Shown piece by piece: positions 11,101 to 22,232 of a DNA stretch of 64,000 nucleotides. The stretch covers positions 2,604,001-2,668,000 of the forward strand of contig CM030711.1 of NCBI GenBank assembly GCA_017979445.1, written 5' to 3'. Each line of letters begins with the position of its first letter. The first letter of the stretch is position 1. Origin of the DNA: Akebia trifoliata. Taxonomy: Eukaryota > Streptophyta > Magnoliopsida > Ranunculales > Lardizabalaceae. The notes below the pieces were generated by a model. The model saw only the letters and a list, made by a program, of their open reading frames with translations, searched no databases and was not told the origin of the DNA. Both the position numbers and the translations under genes were made by a program.

Positions 11101-13618
11101 TAAGATTGATTGGAATAAAATAAGTTTACATTTTAATTTATAAATTATTGTAAATAAAATAGCATCATATGTTGACTTCTAACAGGGGATGGTTATATTT
11201 GAGTGAGAAATTAAAAATAAAAAAATAAAAAAATACATAGTTAGTTTAGATTTTAGAAAGAATGCTAAAATTTGAGCAGAAATTACTTGAATCTTTGTAA
11301 TCTGTGATACATACTAACCTTTAGGCTTTGGCCTCCAAGCAGAATACAAGAAACAACTGCACCATAACATATGGAGAATTGAAGTGGGCTCATGTAATAA
11401 CGACCCCATCTCGGTCCTGAAAAAATGCAGAGCAAAAATAAATTCCTCTCTCTGACCATGTAGAGCCTTGACCAAGATCCTCCTTTGTACCATGTGGACT
11501 GTCAAGCTAGTCCAAATGATAGTTTAGATCAGACTTGAATAAACAATTAAAAAAAAAAAAAAACAAATCTTGACTTTCAAAATGGATGGATCTTGACCTC
11601 TCAATTTGAAAATTGAAATCCAGCGATGAAAAAGTGTCTGGTGTAGGATGAAGTAAATTATTTTAATATGATGATAGGAGATCAAACAAATTAAGCTGAA
11701 ATAATTGGGATATTATGATCTGAAACTACCAAATTTTTTTAAAAAAATTCATTGAATCCGGTCTACTCCTCAACTTGCCTAATTAAGGTATTAATTTAAT
11801 TTCAAGGAGAAATTTATTGAATCTAATGAGGGGTTTCAATGATGGTCAAGGTTCATAAGTTTGGGGGTCTAACTCAAGACCTGACAATGAGTTGAGAGGC
11901 TCAGGAGCTTATAAGGAGAGAGGCAAGGCAATGAGTGTCCAATGTGGGATTAAACTCAACATGCCCCCGCAAGTGTGAGCCGAACCACGTGGAGATATGA
12001 GCTGGGTGACGTGGAGGAGAGAAAGGCCCGTTTTGATACCATGACAAAGTTTGGGAGTCCAACTCAAAACCAATTAGCAATGAGTGGAGAGGCCCAAGAG
12101 CTTATAAGGAGAGAGACAAGGCAATGAGTGTCTAATGTGAGACTAAACTCAATAACGTTACAATCAATATTTACCAATTTTAGTTATATAGAGATGTTGT
12201 TTTGGTGTCTTTAAGAAGAAATTCTGACAACTAAAATAAGAGGAATAAGACATATACATAGCTCAAGCATTCTGTAAGAGTGATCTGACTGTCTTTAGTC
12301 GAGTTTTTTCCTGCTCAGTTGCAAACAATCACTTACCATATTTAATGCATCGATCTATCATTAAAGTTCCCTTTTATTGAGTTCATGGAAATATTCTAAG
12401 CCATCGTGTTATAGGATAAGTTGTCTTACAATAAAATTCATTATTGTCACAATTCAATCTATTCCAACATTTCGAATCATACAAAAAGTTGATTAATATA
12501 ATATAATATAATACTGATAATCAAAGAAAAATATATTAGGGATTATGGTATGCGGATTTAGTAGTTACGTACCAAGAATATCACGAGCCATGTCCCTAAA
12601 TCGAAGTTGACGCTTCCCAAGTTGTGCATAGTGTTCCAAGACCAAGGAGAGAAGGTTGTAGGAATAAAATGTCACCAAGGCACCGATGATCAGGCAAATA
12701 ACTCCACCTACCCAACCCAACAAAGCGAATGCAAAGGGTAGACTCAGAAGGGCTGGACCAACAATTGATGTCGTTAGATGATACCCACAGTGTAGCCATG
12801 ACCCTGCAAAGTGTCATAATTAATCCACATTAATTATATATGATTTATTAGGTTGCATTAAGGAATGTGTTTGGTTGGAGTTCCTCGTGCATTTGTTCCT
12901 CAAAAATACTTTTCAAGTTCAAATTAATTTATGATAAGGTCTGAGAAGTACTTCTCACTGAAGATGGATGTCAAAAATGGACAAATACTGTAATTATCTT
13001 GCAAAAATCGAAGGGAGATTAAATTTACAAATTTTTTTTTTTTTTTTTTTTTGAATTGTTGTCACAACCTGTATTTAGGATCTAGATTTTCCCAGATCTC
13101 CGATGACTCGTAAAAAATGACTTATTGAAAAAACACATGATTCTTACTGTGTTTATCCTCGAGATAAGTGATATGTATCATTGGGATACGACCTTTGGAT
13201 TTTAAACAAGAAGAGAGAATCATGTGTTCTCATCAGTCACAATATCCCAAATCCATAACTAAAATATTTTAGTGTGAGTGTGTGACACAAAGTCAGTGAC
13301 AAAAATTTAATTAAAATTATTGGTGTAACTTTCAATATGATAAAAAAAAATATATAGAGAGATTCTATTGCCACACCAACTTTTGCTAAGATCAACCCAA
13401 TTCGTATGAAATGACCAAAGAATTAGCACATGTCTTGGGGGTGCTCTTGAGCAACCCAATTCATATGAGTTGTCCATTTTTGTTCAAAAAACTTACATTA
13501 GAAGTGTGTTTCCATGGATAAATAACTAAATTAAGACCTAAAACATAAACAAAACAAAGACATGTAGAGGGATGGAATCACTCATCAAAGAGCTTTGATT
13601 GATTACACATCAAAGATT

Positions 13619-13662
<44 letters not shown>

Positions 13663-13814
13663 GAAATCTCATATACATCGAAGAATAACTCACCTTTGGA
13701 CTTGAGAACAAAGAGAGCACCAGCATCGAGGGGCTTATGATCGAAGCTGTGTTTCTCCTCCTCTTCTTCTTTCACTCCATTAACAGTAATAGAGTTTGAC
13801 ATATCAGTCCCCAT
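8160..13814 (-). CDS. GABA transporter 1-like amino-acid permease, copy 1 (intact, 460 aa)
   Basis: Seven exons, in transcript order: 13814-13694, 12803-12573, 11416-11319, 10353-10167, 10072-9942, 9269-9036, 8540-8160. All introns are GT-AG and the phases keep one frame of 460 residues. The product aligns by eye along its length with the AAAP family, closest to plant GABA transporter 1 (about 450 residues): an acidic cytosolic N-terminus (1-40), the TM1-2 segment [10 protein letters not shown]...[16 protein letters not shown] in exon 3, [10 protein letters not shown] (about 247-256), SGYWAFS in exon 6 and PFFGD...[10 protein letters not shown] in exon 7. About 10-11 membrane helices are expected. 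The Arabidopsis relative is a proton-driven plasma-membrane GABA carrier; the substrate here is inferred. Copy 1 has Gly in IVGPALL where the other copies have Ala. Introns 2, 3 and 5 each carry a TRIM element. Confidence 0.93.
8590..8970. mobile_element. Composite TIR element in intron 6 of copy 1
   Basis: The left end (GATTCTATTGGCACAC...AACTTTTACTTATAACA, about 8605-8643) and right end (AGAAGTTGATGTGGTAATAG, about 8962-8981 read loosely) resemble the terminal inverted repeats of a family seen at 48078-48183 and 54068-54184. A separate near-perfect palindrome sits inside at 8728-8860, so this may be one element inserted in another. The outer boundaries are approximate. Confidence 0.45.
8728..8860. 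repeat. Long near-perfect palindrome (foldback hairpin) in intron 6 of copy 1
   Basis: CTAGTGAATTCACCACTTTT with ATAATCAA on the left pairs with TTGATTATAAAAGTGATGAATTCACTAG on the right around a loop of about 8 nt. The arms extend outward through TGTTTTTC / GAAAAACA and CTGTTCATTTTA / TAAAATGAACAG. In pre-mRNA it would form a stable hairpin of more than 35 bp. It is absent from intron 6 of copies 2-4. Confidence 0.85.
9429..9696 (-). mobile_element. TRIM retroelement (minus orientation), intron 5 of copy 1
   Basis: Two direct LTR-like repeats (9429-about 9538 and 9587-9696) start TGAT(A/G)AATTTGGGGG and contain GAGTGGAG(AG)GCCCA, TTATAAGGA and CCGATG(T/C)GGGACTAAACT; the second ends in CAACA. 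They flank a short interior of about 48 bp whose complement starts near ATGATGTGAGAGTGGGTG, a degraded form of the tRNA-Met primer site seen in its relatives. No coding capacity. Confidence 0.75.
10386..10699 (+). mobile_element. TRIM retroelement (plus orientation), intron 3 of copy 1
   Basis: 5' LTR 10386-10497 and 3' LTR 10588-10699 share TTGAGTTTAGT(T/C)CCATATCG, TTATAAGATCCTAGGCCTCT and terminal CAAACTTATCA. TGGTATTAGAGTGGGCC follows the 5' LTR directly, a one-to-two-base variant of the tRNA-iMet primer-binding site (TGGTATCAGAG). A purine-rich tract, GTGCGGGGG, precedes the 3' LTR. The interior is only about 90 bp. ATCAG before and ATCGG after form a 5-bp target-site duplication with one mismatch. 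This is the textbook TRIM layout and is opposite in orientation to the other two copies. Confidence 0.88.
11853..12154 (-). mobile_element. TRIM retroelement (minus orientation), intron 2 of copy 1
   Basis: Direct repeats 11853-11961 and 12042-12154 belong to the same LTR family as the elements at 9429 and 10386. Between them lies an 80-bp interior. On the minus strand it starts TGGTATCAAAACGGGCC (primer-site-like) after the upstream LTR and ends in a purine-rich tract, complement of GCCCCCGC at 11963. Several scattered differences separate the two LTRs, so the insertion is not recent. Confidence 0.85.
13032..13052. repeat. Poly-T tract in intron 1 of copy 1
   Basis: An uninterrupted run of about 21 T, poly-A on the transcribed strand. 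Confidence 0.9.
13620..13658. repeat. (CT)n microsatellite, intron 1 of copy 1
   Basis: Pure dinucleotide run of about 19 repeats (GA on the transcript), roughly 35 bp after the intron 1 donor site. The same repeat sits at the same place in copies 2, 3 and 4, so it predates the duplications. Confidence 0.95.
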
Positions 13815-13885
13815 TTTTATTTTTATTTTTAAATTTTAAAAACGAAATCACTCTTTAAAGTTTAGACAAGAGATGGTAGAATTAA

Positions 13886-13892
13886 ATATATA
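13886..13892 (-). promoter_or_regulatory. TATA box of copy 1
   Basis: On the minus strand CTCTATATATTTAAT lies about 75 bp upstream of the ATG (13814), giving a leader of about 40 nt. The aligned block upstream of copy 2 also has TATA, but copies 3 and 4 lack it. Confidence 0.6.
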
Positions 13893-13940
13893 GAGTAATA
13901 GACTGGACAAACTAAGCCACATACCATGGCCGAAAATTAC

Positions 13941-13950
13941 GACTAGTCAA
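13941..13950 (-). promoter_or_regulatory. Conserved upstream block with W-box core, copy 1
   Basis: GACTAGTCAA (plus strand) reads TTGACTAGTC towards the gene. It contains the WRKY core TTGAC and an 8-bp palindrome, GACTAGTC. The identical 10-mer occurs upstream of copy 2 (22233), copy 3 (31846) and copy 4 (39721), followed in each by TTCAACA. Conservation across the four promoters suggests function, but common descent alone could explain it. Confidence 0.45.
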
Positions 13951-15507
13951 CCCATTCATCTTCAACACTCTACTTTTAAGTTTGGATAATTTAGAGATAC
14001 ACCATTGGCCTTTGTTGAATATTTGAGATACCCCACGTCCATCCCAAACTGTGTTTTATAACTGAATGCTGACAATCCCTTTGACTGTGGTCTTCCTTGA
14101 GAAACTAATAGTGAATTATCAAAATACCCTTTCTCTTTTGAAAAAAAACAAAAATATTATTATTCAAACTCTTGGTAAAACCTTTGGTTTATTCGACGTC
14201 CATCCTAAAGAGAGAACAAATCTTGATTTCATTTTTTTTCCTAAAAAGCTAAACATTTTTGATAAGTGATTTTATTTATTTTCTTCTCATTGATTCAGAA
14301 GATCAAATAATAGAGAAAAATTAATAAATTATTGATCATCTTGTCAACAAAACCCAATTTTCAAAAAGTTGATTTTTGGAGTAACAAATAATTCGTATTA
14401 AGAGTTTTTTTTGACAAGAAATTAAAGATAAAAGGTATTTTGATTATTTTATTAATCTAAATTTGAGTACCAAAGTCAAGGCGTCATAGGTATGTCATCA
14501 ATTTAGAAATGAAGGGGATATTCCAAATATTCTCAAAGACTTGGAGTGGTGACTGATTTAGACTAGTTTTTGTCATGGTTATACGTGATCCGTTGTTGAC
14601 TTCCCACAGTCCAGACCAAGAAAGATTCCAAAAATATGGTCATCTTTGCTAGCAGGTAAGATTTTTTTATTTATTTTTAATTCTAGTCCATATATTTCAT
14701 TGGGAGAGAGATCAGGATAATAGTGATATTGCCTTATGCTTTGGCTGGATCTCCAAAGGATCAAAGTGAGATTCCGGAATCCCCCAATTGCGGAGTGTGG
14801 TCTCGCGGGCAGAAGCACTGATCGAATCCTCCTTGCTTTCATAGGCACGGCTCAGGTCGTATTAGGTCGAGATGGTTCACTGAACAACATATATCCGGAT
14901 GTTGTCAAAGATGACACATAATCCCAATCCCTTAAATGCAAAATTCAATGATTGATATTTATCTTCGGAATAAATATATTTGAGATTTGTGTTATCAAGA
15001 TATTCATAAATCTTAATTATTGGATTTTGTATTTAAAGAATTGGGATCATGTGTTTTCTTCATGAGACATTTTTAGGAGTCATCGGATCCCAACCCTTAT
15101 TTAATATTTGTAGAAGGGTATGTTAAGGGTGAAATGAGTACCTAATTGTCCGATATATGATCAGAAACCATTCAACCATTCGTGAGTTTTGAGTCTATTA
15201 TCATGGATCCAATTATTTTTCCATTCGATTCTCAATAACCATATTAGGATCCGATAGTGGATTTATTTTAGATTAATTTAATTATTTATAAGGACACTAA
15301 GTAGTAAGTAGTTTAAATAATAAATATTAATCAATGAGATAACTATAAATTAATGTACTAAAACGGCCAAATATTTTACATTGCTTCTCAATCTCAACTT
15401 CAGACAAACACTCCATATCTTAATTTTTTAAGGCTTTATTATCAAAAAAAGTTTGATTTACCATTATTTGAATCAACTATTAAGAGAGGAATTAATTAAC
15501 AAAAAGT
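13951..15507. other. Spacer between copies 1 and 2
   Basis: 13951-14300 is the upstream flank, recognisably related to the flanks of copies 2-4 (ATTCAAACTCTTGG and TTTGATTTATT-like segments). 14690-14925 is a GC-richer stretch of unknown origin with short open frames on both strands and no recognisable protein. 14914-15057 is a foldback repeat. 15360-15507 is the presumed 3' UTR/flank of copy 2, with a related relic at 25015-25145. Confidence 0.6.
14914..15057. mobile_element. Foldback MITE ('ATGATCCCAAT' family)
   Basis: Left arm ACACATAATCCCAATC...AAAATTCAATGATT pairs with right arm AATTATTGGATTTTGT...AATTGGGATCATGTGT. Relatives lie at 33664-33789, 41592-41719 and 48628-48737, all with central ATATAAATC/GAGATAT segments and no coding capacity. 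Confidence 0.7.
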
Positions 15508-18500
15508 TCATATATTAGCAAATAGTCGATAGGCCTTGGCATCCAGAATTATTTGTCGTACTGAAGCAATTGCCCCTAACACCCCGAAAATTGAAAAGAT
15601 CACCACAATGGTAGTATTTCCCCAGAAAATTAAACTTCGTCTTGAAGGCTTAAATGCCACGTTATAAAAAATCATCGGCAAGATAAAGTCTAAGGGAATG
15701 ACTCCAAAAGCTCCAATCACCGCGTTCATATCTCCAAAGAATGGAAACATTGCAGCAACAACGGTCGCTAATACCACTGCTAATGACCGCGAAACAAATC
15801 TTGGCACCACGTTGCGGAGAGAGAACTGTTCACGGTTAGGATCTACTAGATTACGCTCGAGCACCTCGTTTATTAGCTGCAGGTATACCTGCAGTTCGAC
15901 AAGGATGCGAGTTAAGTCAGGAAGTTAATTTAGTTAGTAATGTTTAACTTTAACAAGAGATGTTAACAAGAGATATAAATTAATTTTTCATTATGAATAT
16001 CATTTTGTTCTAGGCTTCTAGCTCTATCATACGTACCAATCCAACGAACGATCCTTGCAAGAGAGTAAAGACGTTGGTCATCAAAAGAAACCATTTAGGC
16101 ATCAAAGGCTTCCCATCGGCCATGAAATTAATGAGAATAGTTCCAGCAGCTTTGTTGCCAAATGCCCAATAACCAGAGATGGCGACACTAAAGAATGTTG
16201 CAATTACCACGGCGTAACACAAGCATAGTCCTTTAAACATCTTCCCCTTCACTGGAGGTGCTATGGTTGCCTGGAAAAGAAAAGTATTGTGCACCATCAA
16301 CTAAATCATATCAAATAGTTATTAAATTACACCAACTTTATGTCTCTTATTTGGTGTGTTATAAATAATTTTTATAATTGGTGTGGCACTATAAACTCTC
16401 TTATTTTTGTGAAATAAATGCATTTGACCAACTCCCACTTTTATAAACAGAAATCTTTAGGACTGTAAAATTTAAAGAGTAAACAGTGACTGCACGGATG
16501 TGTTCACACTGTCAAACCACGTAAATCCTTAAGTTTTATGTGTTTTTGTCGTCTTTGCTATTTCTTTTCATTTTCGCAGTTTATCCTATTTGTTCTACTT
16601 ATCTTTCTCATATTCTCATGTCTATTATGCTCATTCTATATGCAAAGAACTATTGAAAGATTAACAAGATTTATAGGGCCGTACTCAACATTTAGAGAGA
16701 TATATATACAGTGTACCAATGATCATGACTTATACCTGAATTTCAGGAATGATTCCACTCCCATATGTGATGGCGATGATCGAAATAGCGTTATAAATAC
16801 CAAAAATATGATTTGTTCTATTCGTATTCACAGAATACTCCTTGGGTGGTGCCTTATCCGAATTTCCTGTAAAAAATTACCCACCATAAGTTTGTTTTAG
16901 TAAGTAAAGAAAAGCAAATTAACCCAATTTTCTTTAATCAGCTTGTAATTAAAATTACCTATATAGATGGAGGCTGCTGTAGAACATGCACTAAAAGAAA
17001 GACAAAGGAGTAAAGAAACAAGATTGATGTGCCTAAGGGAGTGAAAAGATGGTATTTGTGCCAAAACCAACACCATAGTTCCAATAATTGCTACAAATTC
17101 GTAAAGCTTCATGGATCCAGATGGGCTTAAGAGCAAGTAAATGAACTACAAAATAATTCTTTACCAGTTAGCCAATTACATATGAAATAAGATAGAGATA
17201 AATTATCTATAATTTTAATATTACTTACCTTAAGGCTCTGCCCTGCAACTAGAATACAAGCAATAGTTCCACCATAACATTTGGAGAGTTGAAGTGGGCC
17301 CACATAATATCGACCCCATCTCAGTCCTGAAAAACAGAGGGCATAAATTATGAAACATTAGAAAATAAGATTAATTCTTTGATGATCGATTCCAAGAATC
17401 CCAATGAGGTTTATATAGAAAATAAAATAATCATAATCATAATCATAATCACTAAGTTGGAATATGGGTTTAAAATGGGAAAAACGATAAATATTAAAAA
17501 TAATAAACTATATATTAAAAATTATTTAAAAAAAAATATGTAATATATATGATACATTAGACATTTATTCTTAATGTTCAATATAATTTTAGGGAAAAAA
17601 AATACCACTATTGAATATCAATGCAGAATAATATGTTTTCACACATAATTATACATTCTATAATGTTAAAAAAAGTTTAACATCAACAAATCTTTTGAGC
17701 AGAATAAGACATTATTGAAAGAAAATTAAAAAATCATAACATCAAGACACATTATCATCAAATCCTATATTAAATAATATTTATGATTCAAATCACAAAC
17801 AACCATAAGGCTAGAGAAATAAATCATAGGCCTACAAAAAATGGGATTTTATTATTTTAAAATATATATTTAAAACGTTAAAAAAACACGTTTAAAACAT
17901 AAGAACGTGTGTTTTTCGTTTGTTTGGAAAAAATAAAAAATATACAAAACACATATAGAATATAAAGAGATATATCATGGTTCAGTAGTGCCTTAATCCA
18001 TAGATCAGAGTGATGAAATTCATCATCCCCACAACTTACCTTATTCCAACATTACTAACTATACCTTTCAAAAATAATTTTAAAAATATAAAAAAAATAA
18101 AAAATAAATAACAACAACAACATTTCTAACCATATGAAAGCATGCTTTTAAAAATAACAACAACATTACTAACCATTTTCTCGTCCAGTCCATTCTAGAT
18201 ACCACCTAGTCATCTTGGACAAGTTTTCTAATATCTCATTCAAAAATTTGAAAAATGAACGGGAGGTTTTAAATCTCATCCGAAAAGTTGACTTGTCTGT
18301 CTGTCTCGTCCATGCCTGATACCGAAATGACTTGGACAATACGTCTCATTCTCGGACAAGTTTTGAAACCATGTATAAGCGTGGATCTAAAAATTATATT
18401 GCCATTCGCTAATAGTATAATCACGTTAACAGAAAATCAATACTAGCTCTGAGGATAATGGGATATAGATTTATTAGTTACCCACCAAGAATATCATTGG

Positions 18501-21500
18501 CCATGTCCCTAAAACGAAGTTGGCGCTGCCCAAGCTCAGCTTGGTGTTCCAAGACCAAGGAGAGAAGGTTGTAGGAATAAAACGTCACCAAGGCTCCGAC
18601 AATGAGGCAAAACACTCCTCCCACCCAACCCAACAATGAGAATGCAAAGGGTAGACTCAAAAGAGCTGGAGCTACGATTGAGGTCGTTAAATGATACCCA
18701 CAATGTAGCCATGACCCTGCAAAGTCAAACAACCAATCCACATCAATTTTCCATTAATTACAATTTGTTAGGTTGGATTTTGGATCGTGTTCTAGGAAGC
18801 CCTTTCAACATAAAGCAACTCTGAAGTCTGAACCAGTTTCGACTTTTTTTACTAAATTAATTTGATGTAAGCATGAGAATAACCCACCCCATTGAATATG
18901 AACTAGGATCGAGAACGGTGTTCCGTTCATACATGATAGGAACGGTGTCTACGTGGCACCTTTTGATAGGTGTTTAGAACACATCGGACTCCAAGTTGAG
19001 CAGTTTTCGATCCTCTAGCTCTTCTTCGACAGTTCATAGAAAATTACATTGCTAAAAATAACAACATTGACCTAATTTATTGTTTATTGGCGAAAAGGAG
19101 AATGTAATTTGCTAGAAATAACAACATTGACCTAATTTAATTTATTGTTTATTGGCAAAAAGGAGAATGTAATTTGCTAAAAATAACAACATTGACCTAA
19201 TTTATTGTTTATTGGCAAAAAGGAGAATGTAATGACTTAAATGCCCTCTCCTCATCCATCTACATTTATTCCCCCTGCGTGGCGTAGAAGTTATGACAAC
19301 TTCTATGTGGGTAATCCTTGATGCAAATCATAGCGGCGCACAAGTAAATGATACAAACATTAGCAATTGAAAAAGCAAGCAGCATTGCATTAGGGTGGTT
19401 AGCACCTTGAGGTGTAGTCGTACATTAGTACTAGGGGCAATAGCACCCAAAGGCAAAATCATTGAGGCGAAATCGAGTTGAGTAACATTGGCATTGCACT
19501 GTGGTGATATTGCCTGGAGGCGAAATCGCACTAGCATGGGATCGCTCGAAGGTTAAATTGAATTGGAGCAGAATTGCGTTGAGCGAGATTAGCATCCGAT
19601 GGGGGGGCATCACATTGTGATGGAATTGCTTTGGGCAACATTAGCATCGCATTGGGGCAGAATTCCATTGAGGGAGATCGGGATCACGCTTGGGTGTCAA
19701 TGGGTACCCATTTACCCAAATCGAAAACCCCGATTTTGATCCACTTTTTATTGGAACCAGTTAAAGCTGGGTCTAATATGGAACCCAACCGACAGGATCC
19801 GAAACCATTAGGTTCTATCTGATTGGTACTTGACACTAGGGGTGGCAATCTTAACATGACTCGAAAACAACATGATATTACTGATTTTGAGTCAAGCCTA
19901 ATTGGGTTTGGGTCATAATAGTGTCAACCAATCTAACGCGATTATTAAATGGGTTGGGTCTAGGTTAAAGACATCAACCCACTTAACCCATTTTGACATA
20001 TTTAGTTATTCTGTCATTAACATGCAGTTTTAAATATATCATCACTTATTTTAGAAATTTTTTAGATTACCTATTTTTTTGCTACAATTTCCTAGAATTT
20101 TTTCATAATACATTTTTTTTTTCAAATTTTATAAAATATAAAGGGTGTTTTAAGATATTTTCAAATAATTAATAGTTAAACTTATTAAGTTATTTATTTA
20201 TTTATATTTATATTATATTTATTGAAATCTACATGTAGTGTATGATTCTTTATATGGTGATCCATGTAGGCAAAACGACCTTTAGTAAGATTTAAGATCT
20301 TATTAAGGAACTTAGCATGTCTCATGTGATAATGAAATATACTTTGCTTAGCCAATAATGAGAAGAAGAAGAAGAAGAAGAAGAAGAAGAAGGAAAGTTC
20401 TCTGACCATATCATCTTATGGTATCTAAAACATGATCGGATGCAACATGGTTGTAAAGGATAAAATTCTATTAACTTTGAAAAAAACATTTATAAAGAAA
20501 GTTACTTTTTACCGTTGAACTTAGTTTACAAGTTGCGTGACTTTGTTATTAGTGGTGGAAATGTAATTTTTTTTTTCCAATAAAGATTAGAATTTTATTA
20601 AACAAGTTATATTTGAGTTGGGTCAGGTACACCTATTTACAAATGGGTTGGGTTGGAGTTTAAGTTTTTGACACGATAATTAAATGGGTCGGGTTTGAGT
20701 TTGGTAAATTTTTATAATGGTCTTACCTCAATATGGCACGACCTAACCCATTGCCACCTATACAGAGAATTGATTTATTTTGTCATTTTGTTTTTACATT
20801 ATACAAATTTTTTTTCTATCTATATATTAAAATTAATATATATTATATAAAATTCTTCAATTTTTCATATAAATTAAATATTGGAGTTTATAATGGGTCA
20901 TCTCTTCTTAAAGTTTATTACTAAAATAAGATGAATTTTAACTTTTGAAGAAAAAAATCATTAAAATCTTATTAACTAGATACTTTGTAGATAATATGTT
21001 ATTTTTTTGAAGAATTATTTTTATAATGATTAAAAAAAAACATTTGATTCTTGAGAACTGAAATAGACACCTGTGATTCTTTGTGGTTTTGGTTCCAATT
21101 TCACTTATTTTAGAATCAGACTTGAAATCAAAAAAATATAGTAGTTATGGTTCTAATTTTATTAGGAATCGAATTAGAATTAATCCATTGACACCACTAA
21201 ATTCTCCCAAGGCCCCATTGTTTACGTATTTTCCACCTTTTCCAAATCAGTTAAGGCAACAACCAAACCTATTGCCATATAATTCAGAAAGAATAAATAA
21301 GCATATGGAATCAGCTTCTGCACTTGATGAAGCCATGTACTTCTCTCACTCGATAAGTGTGCCCGTGGCCAAAGAACAAAAGTCCTTTTGTGATTCAGTT
21401 GATTCATTGAACTTTGGGGATCCACTTCGCGAGGTCAAGAGCATCCAAGTTCCCATCGACATAAGAGCAACCCAACTCATATGAAATGACCAAAGAATTA

Positions 21501-21899
21501 GATCATATCTGAGGTGCTCTTCATAAACAATGGTGTGGCAATAGAAGCTCTCAAAAATATTCTAAAAAACGAACACTTCCTAAAAATATTGTGCCAAATA
21601 ATCAAGGAAAATGCTGGAATGACACAAACAGAAACACAAAGGTGACAAAAATGATTTGGTGGCACGCACGTAACCATAGATGCTTTTTACTCGTATCTTA
21701 CGGAAAAGTATCTACGGTAATGCGACACCACATCCTTTTGTCACCTTTGTGTCTCTGTTTGTGTCACCCCAGCACGACTCAATAATCAATTGTGCTAAAA
21801 GCTTAAATTAGAGGAGTGGAATAAAAGATCTTTGATCACTCATCAAAGAGCTTTGATTGCTTACACATCGAAAGATTAATCCTGAAAGCTATCCCAAAA

Positions 21900-21934
<35 letters not shown>

Positions 21935-22092
21935 GAAATCTAATATATATAGAACAATATTAATTTACCTTTGGACTTAAGAACGAAGAGAGCACCAGCA
22001 TCGAGGGCCTTGTGATCAAAGCTGTGTCGTTTCTCCTCGTCTTCTTCTTTCAGTCCATTAACAGTAACACAATTTGAGATATCAGTCACCAT
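15508..22092 (-). CDS. GABA transporter 1-like amino-acid permease, copy 2 (intact frame, diverged, 461 aa)
   Basis: Seven exons: 22092-21969, 18716-18486, 17326-17229, 17145-16959, 16866-16736, 16270-16037, 15888-15508. Sizes match copy 1 except exon 1, and all junctions are GT-AG. The predicted 461-residue AAAP protein starts MVTDISNCVTVNG and ends AYRLFANI. It departs from its sisters and from Arabidopsis GAT1 in conserved places: exon 3 starts LRWGRYY instead of PRWGRYY, a Lys (about 134) stands where others have Ile in S(I)CYG, and exon 5 reads ITYGSGIIPEIQ where the family has [12 protein letters not shown] (changes at about 246 and 250). These suggest changed substrate use or relaxed constraint. 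Intron 1 is 3.25 kb, swollen by repeats. Otherwise predicted to be a plasma-membrane proton-coupled carrier. Confidence 0.88.
18185..18378. mobile_element. Dispersed TIR repeat fragment ('GGTTTTAAA/GACTCG' family), intron 2 of copy 2
   Basis: A segment with CTCGTCCA, GGACAAGTTTTCTAATATCT, GATACCGAAATGACTTGGAC and GTTTTGAAACCATG matches the family whose cleanest member is at 54893-55124. Related fragments lie near 32418-32600, 34240-34330 and 40290-40490. Confidence 0.5.
19051..19232. repeat. Three-copy tandem repeat, 58-63 bp unit, intron 1 of copy 2
   Basis: Each unit reads AAATAACAACATTGACCTAA then TTTATTGTTTATTGGC(G/A)AAAAGGAGAATGTAAT. The middle copy has an extra TTTAA insertion. The units are nearly identical, so the expansion is recent. 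Confidence 0.92.
19375..19690. repeat. Degenerate minisatellite-like block, intron 1 of copy 2
   Basis: Degenerate short motifs of the GCATTG(A/G)GGCGAAATCG and ATTAGCATCGCATTGGGG type recur with irregular spacing. The block is richer in G and C than the surrounding intron. Open frames on the minus strand follow the repeat and carry no recognisable domain. Confidence 0.55.
19837..20760. mobile_element. Non-autonomous hAT-like element in intron 1 of copy 2
   Basis: Ends TAGGGGTGGCAAT and ATTGCCACCTA form short terminal inverted repeats of the type common in plant hAT elements. The interior is rich in AAATGGGTTGGG and AACCCA motifs. A fragment of the TTAGTAAGATTT family and a (GAA)n tract interrupt it at about 20215-20545. 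I could not find an 8-bp target duplication. A truncated relative lies at 23020-23652. Confidence 0.6.
20361..20392. repeat. (GAA)n microsatellite
   Basis: About ten GAA/AGA trinucleotide repeats inside the hAT-like element of intron 1, copy 2. Confidence 0.95.
21612..21773. mobile_element. Foldback MITE in intron 1 of copy 2
   Basis: Inverted arms TGCTGGAATGACACAAACAG with AAACACAAAGGTGACAAAA on the left, and TTTTGTCACCTTTGTGTCTC with TGTTTGTGTCACCCCAGCA on the right. The centre contains ACCATAGATG / ATCTACGGT, a pair shared with 25417-25592. Confidence 0.85.
21902..21930. repeat. (CT)n microsatellite, intron 1 of copy 2
   Basis: Pure dinucleotide run about 40 bp after the intron 1 donor, the same position as in the other three paralogues. 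Confidence 0.95.
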
Positions 22093-22167
22093 TTTCTTTT
22101 AATTTGGTGGCACAAAAAAAGTGCAAAACTACAAACCAAATCACTCTTCAGACAAGAGATGGTAGAA

Positions 22168-22183
22168 TTATATATATATATAG
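22168..22183 (-). promoter_or_regulatory. TATA box of copy 2
   Basis: An alternating TA run of about 15 bp, reading CTCTATATATA on the minus strand, lies about 80 bp upstream of the ATG (22092) and aligns with the TATA of copy 1. Confidence 0.6.
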
Positions 22184-22232
22184 AGTAAGAGAATGTGGAC
22201 AAACAAAGCCACGTACCAGGGCCAACAATTAC

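Noticed and set aside
16538..16900. 120-codon plus-strand frame overlapping copy 2
   Set aside because: It lies across intron 5 and runs antisense through exon 5 of copy 2; the sense exons are clearly the real coding sequence.
21083..21484. 133-codon plus-strand frame in intron 1 of copy 2
   Set aside because: Composition resembles a decayed repeat and no motif was recognised. It is left unannotated rather than called a nested gene.
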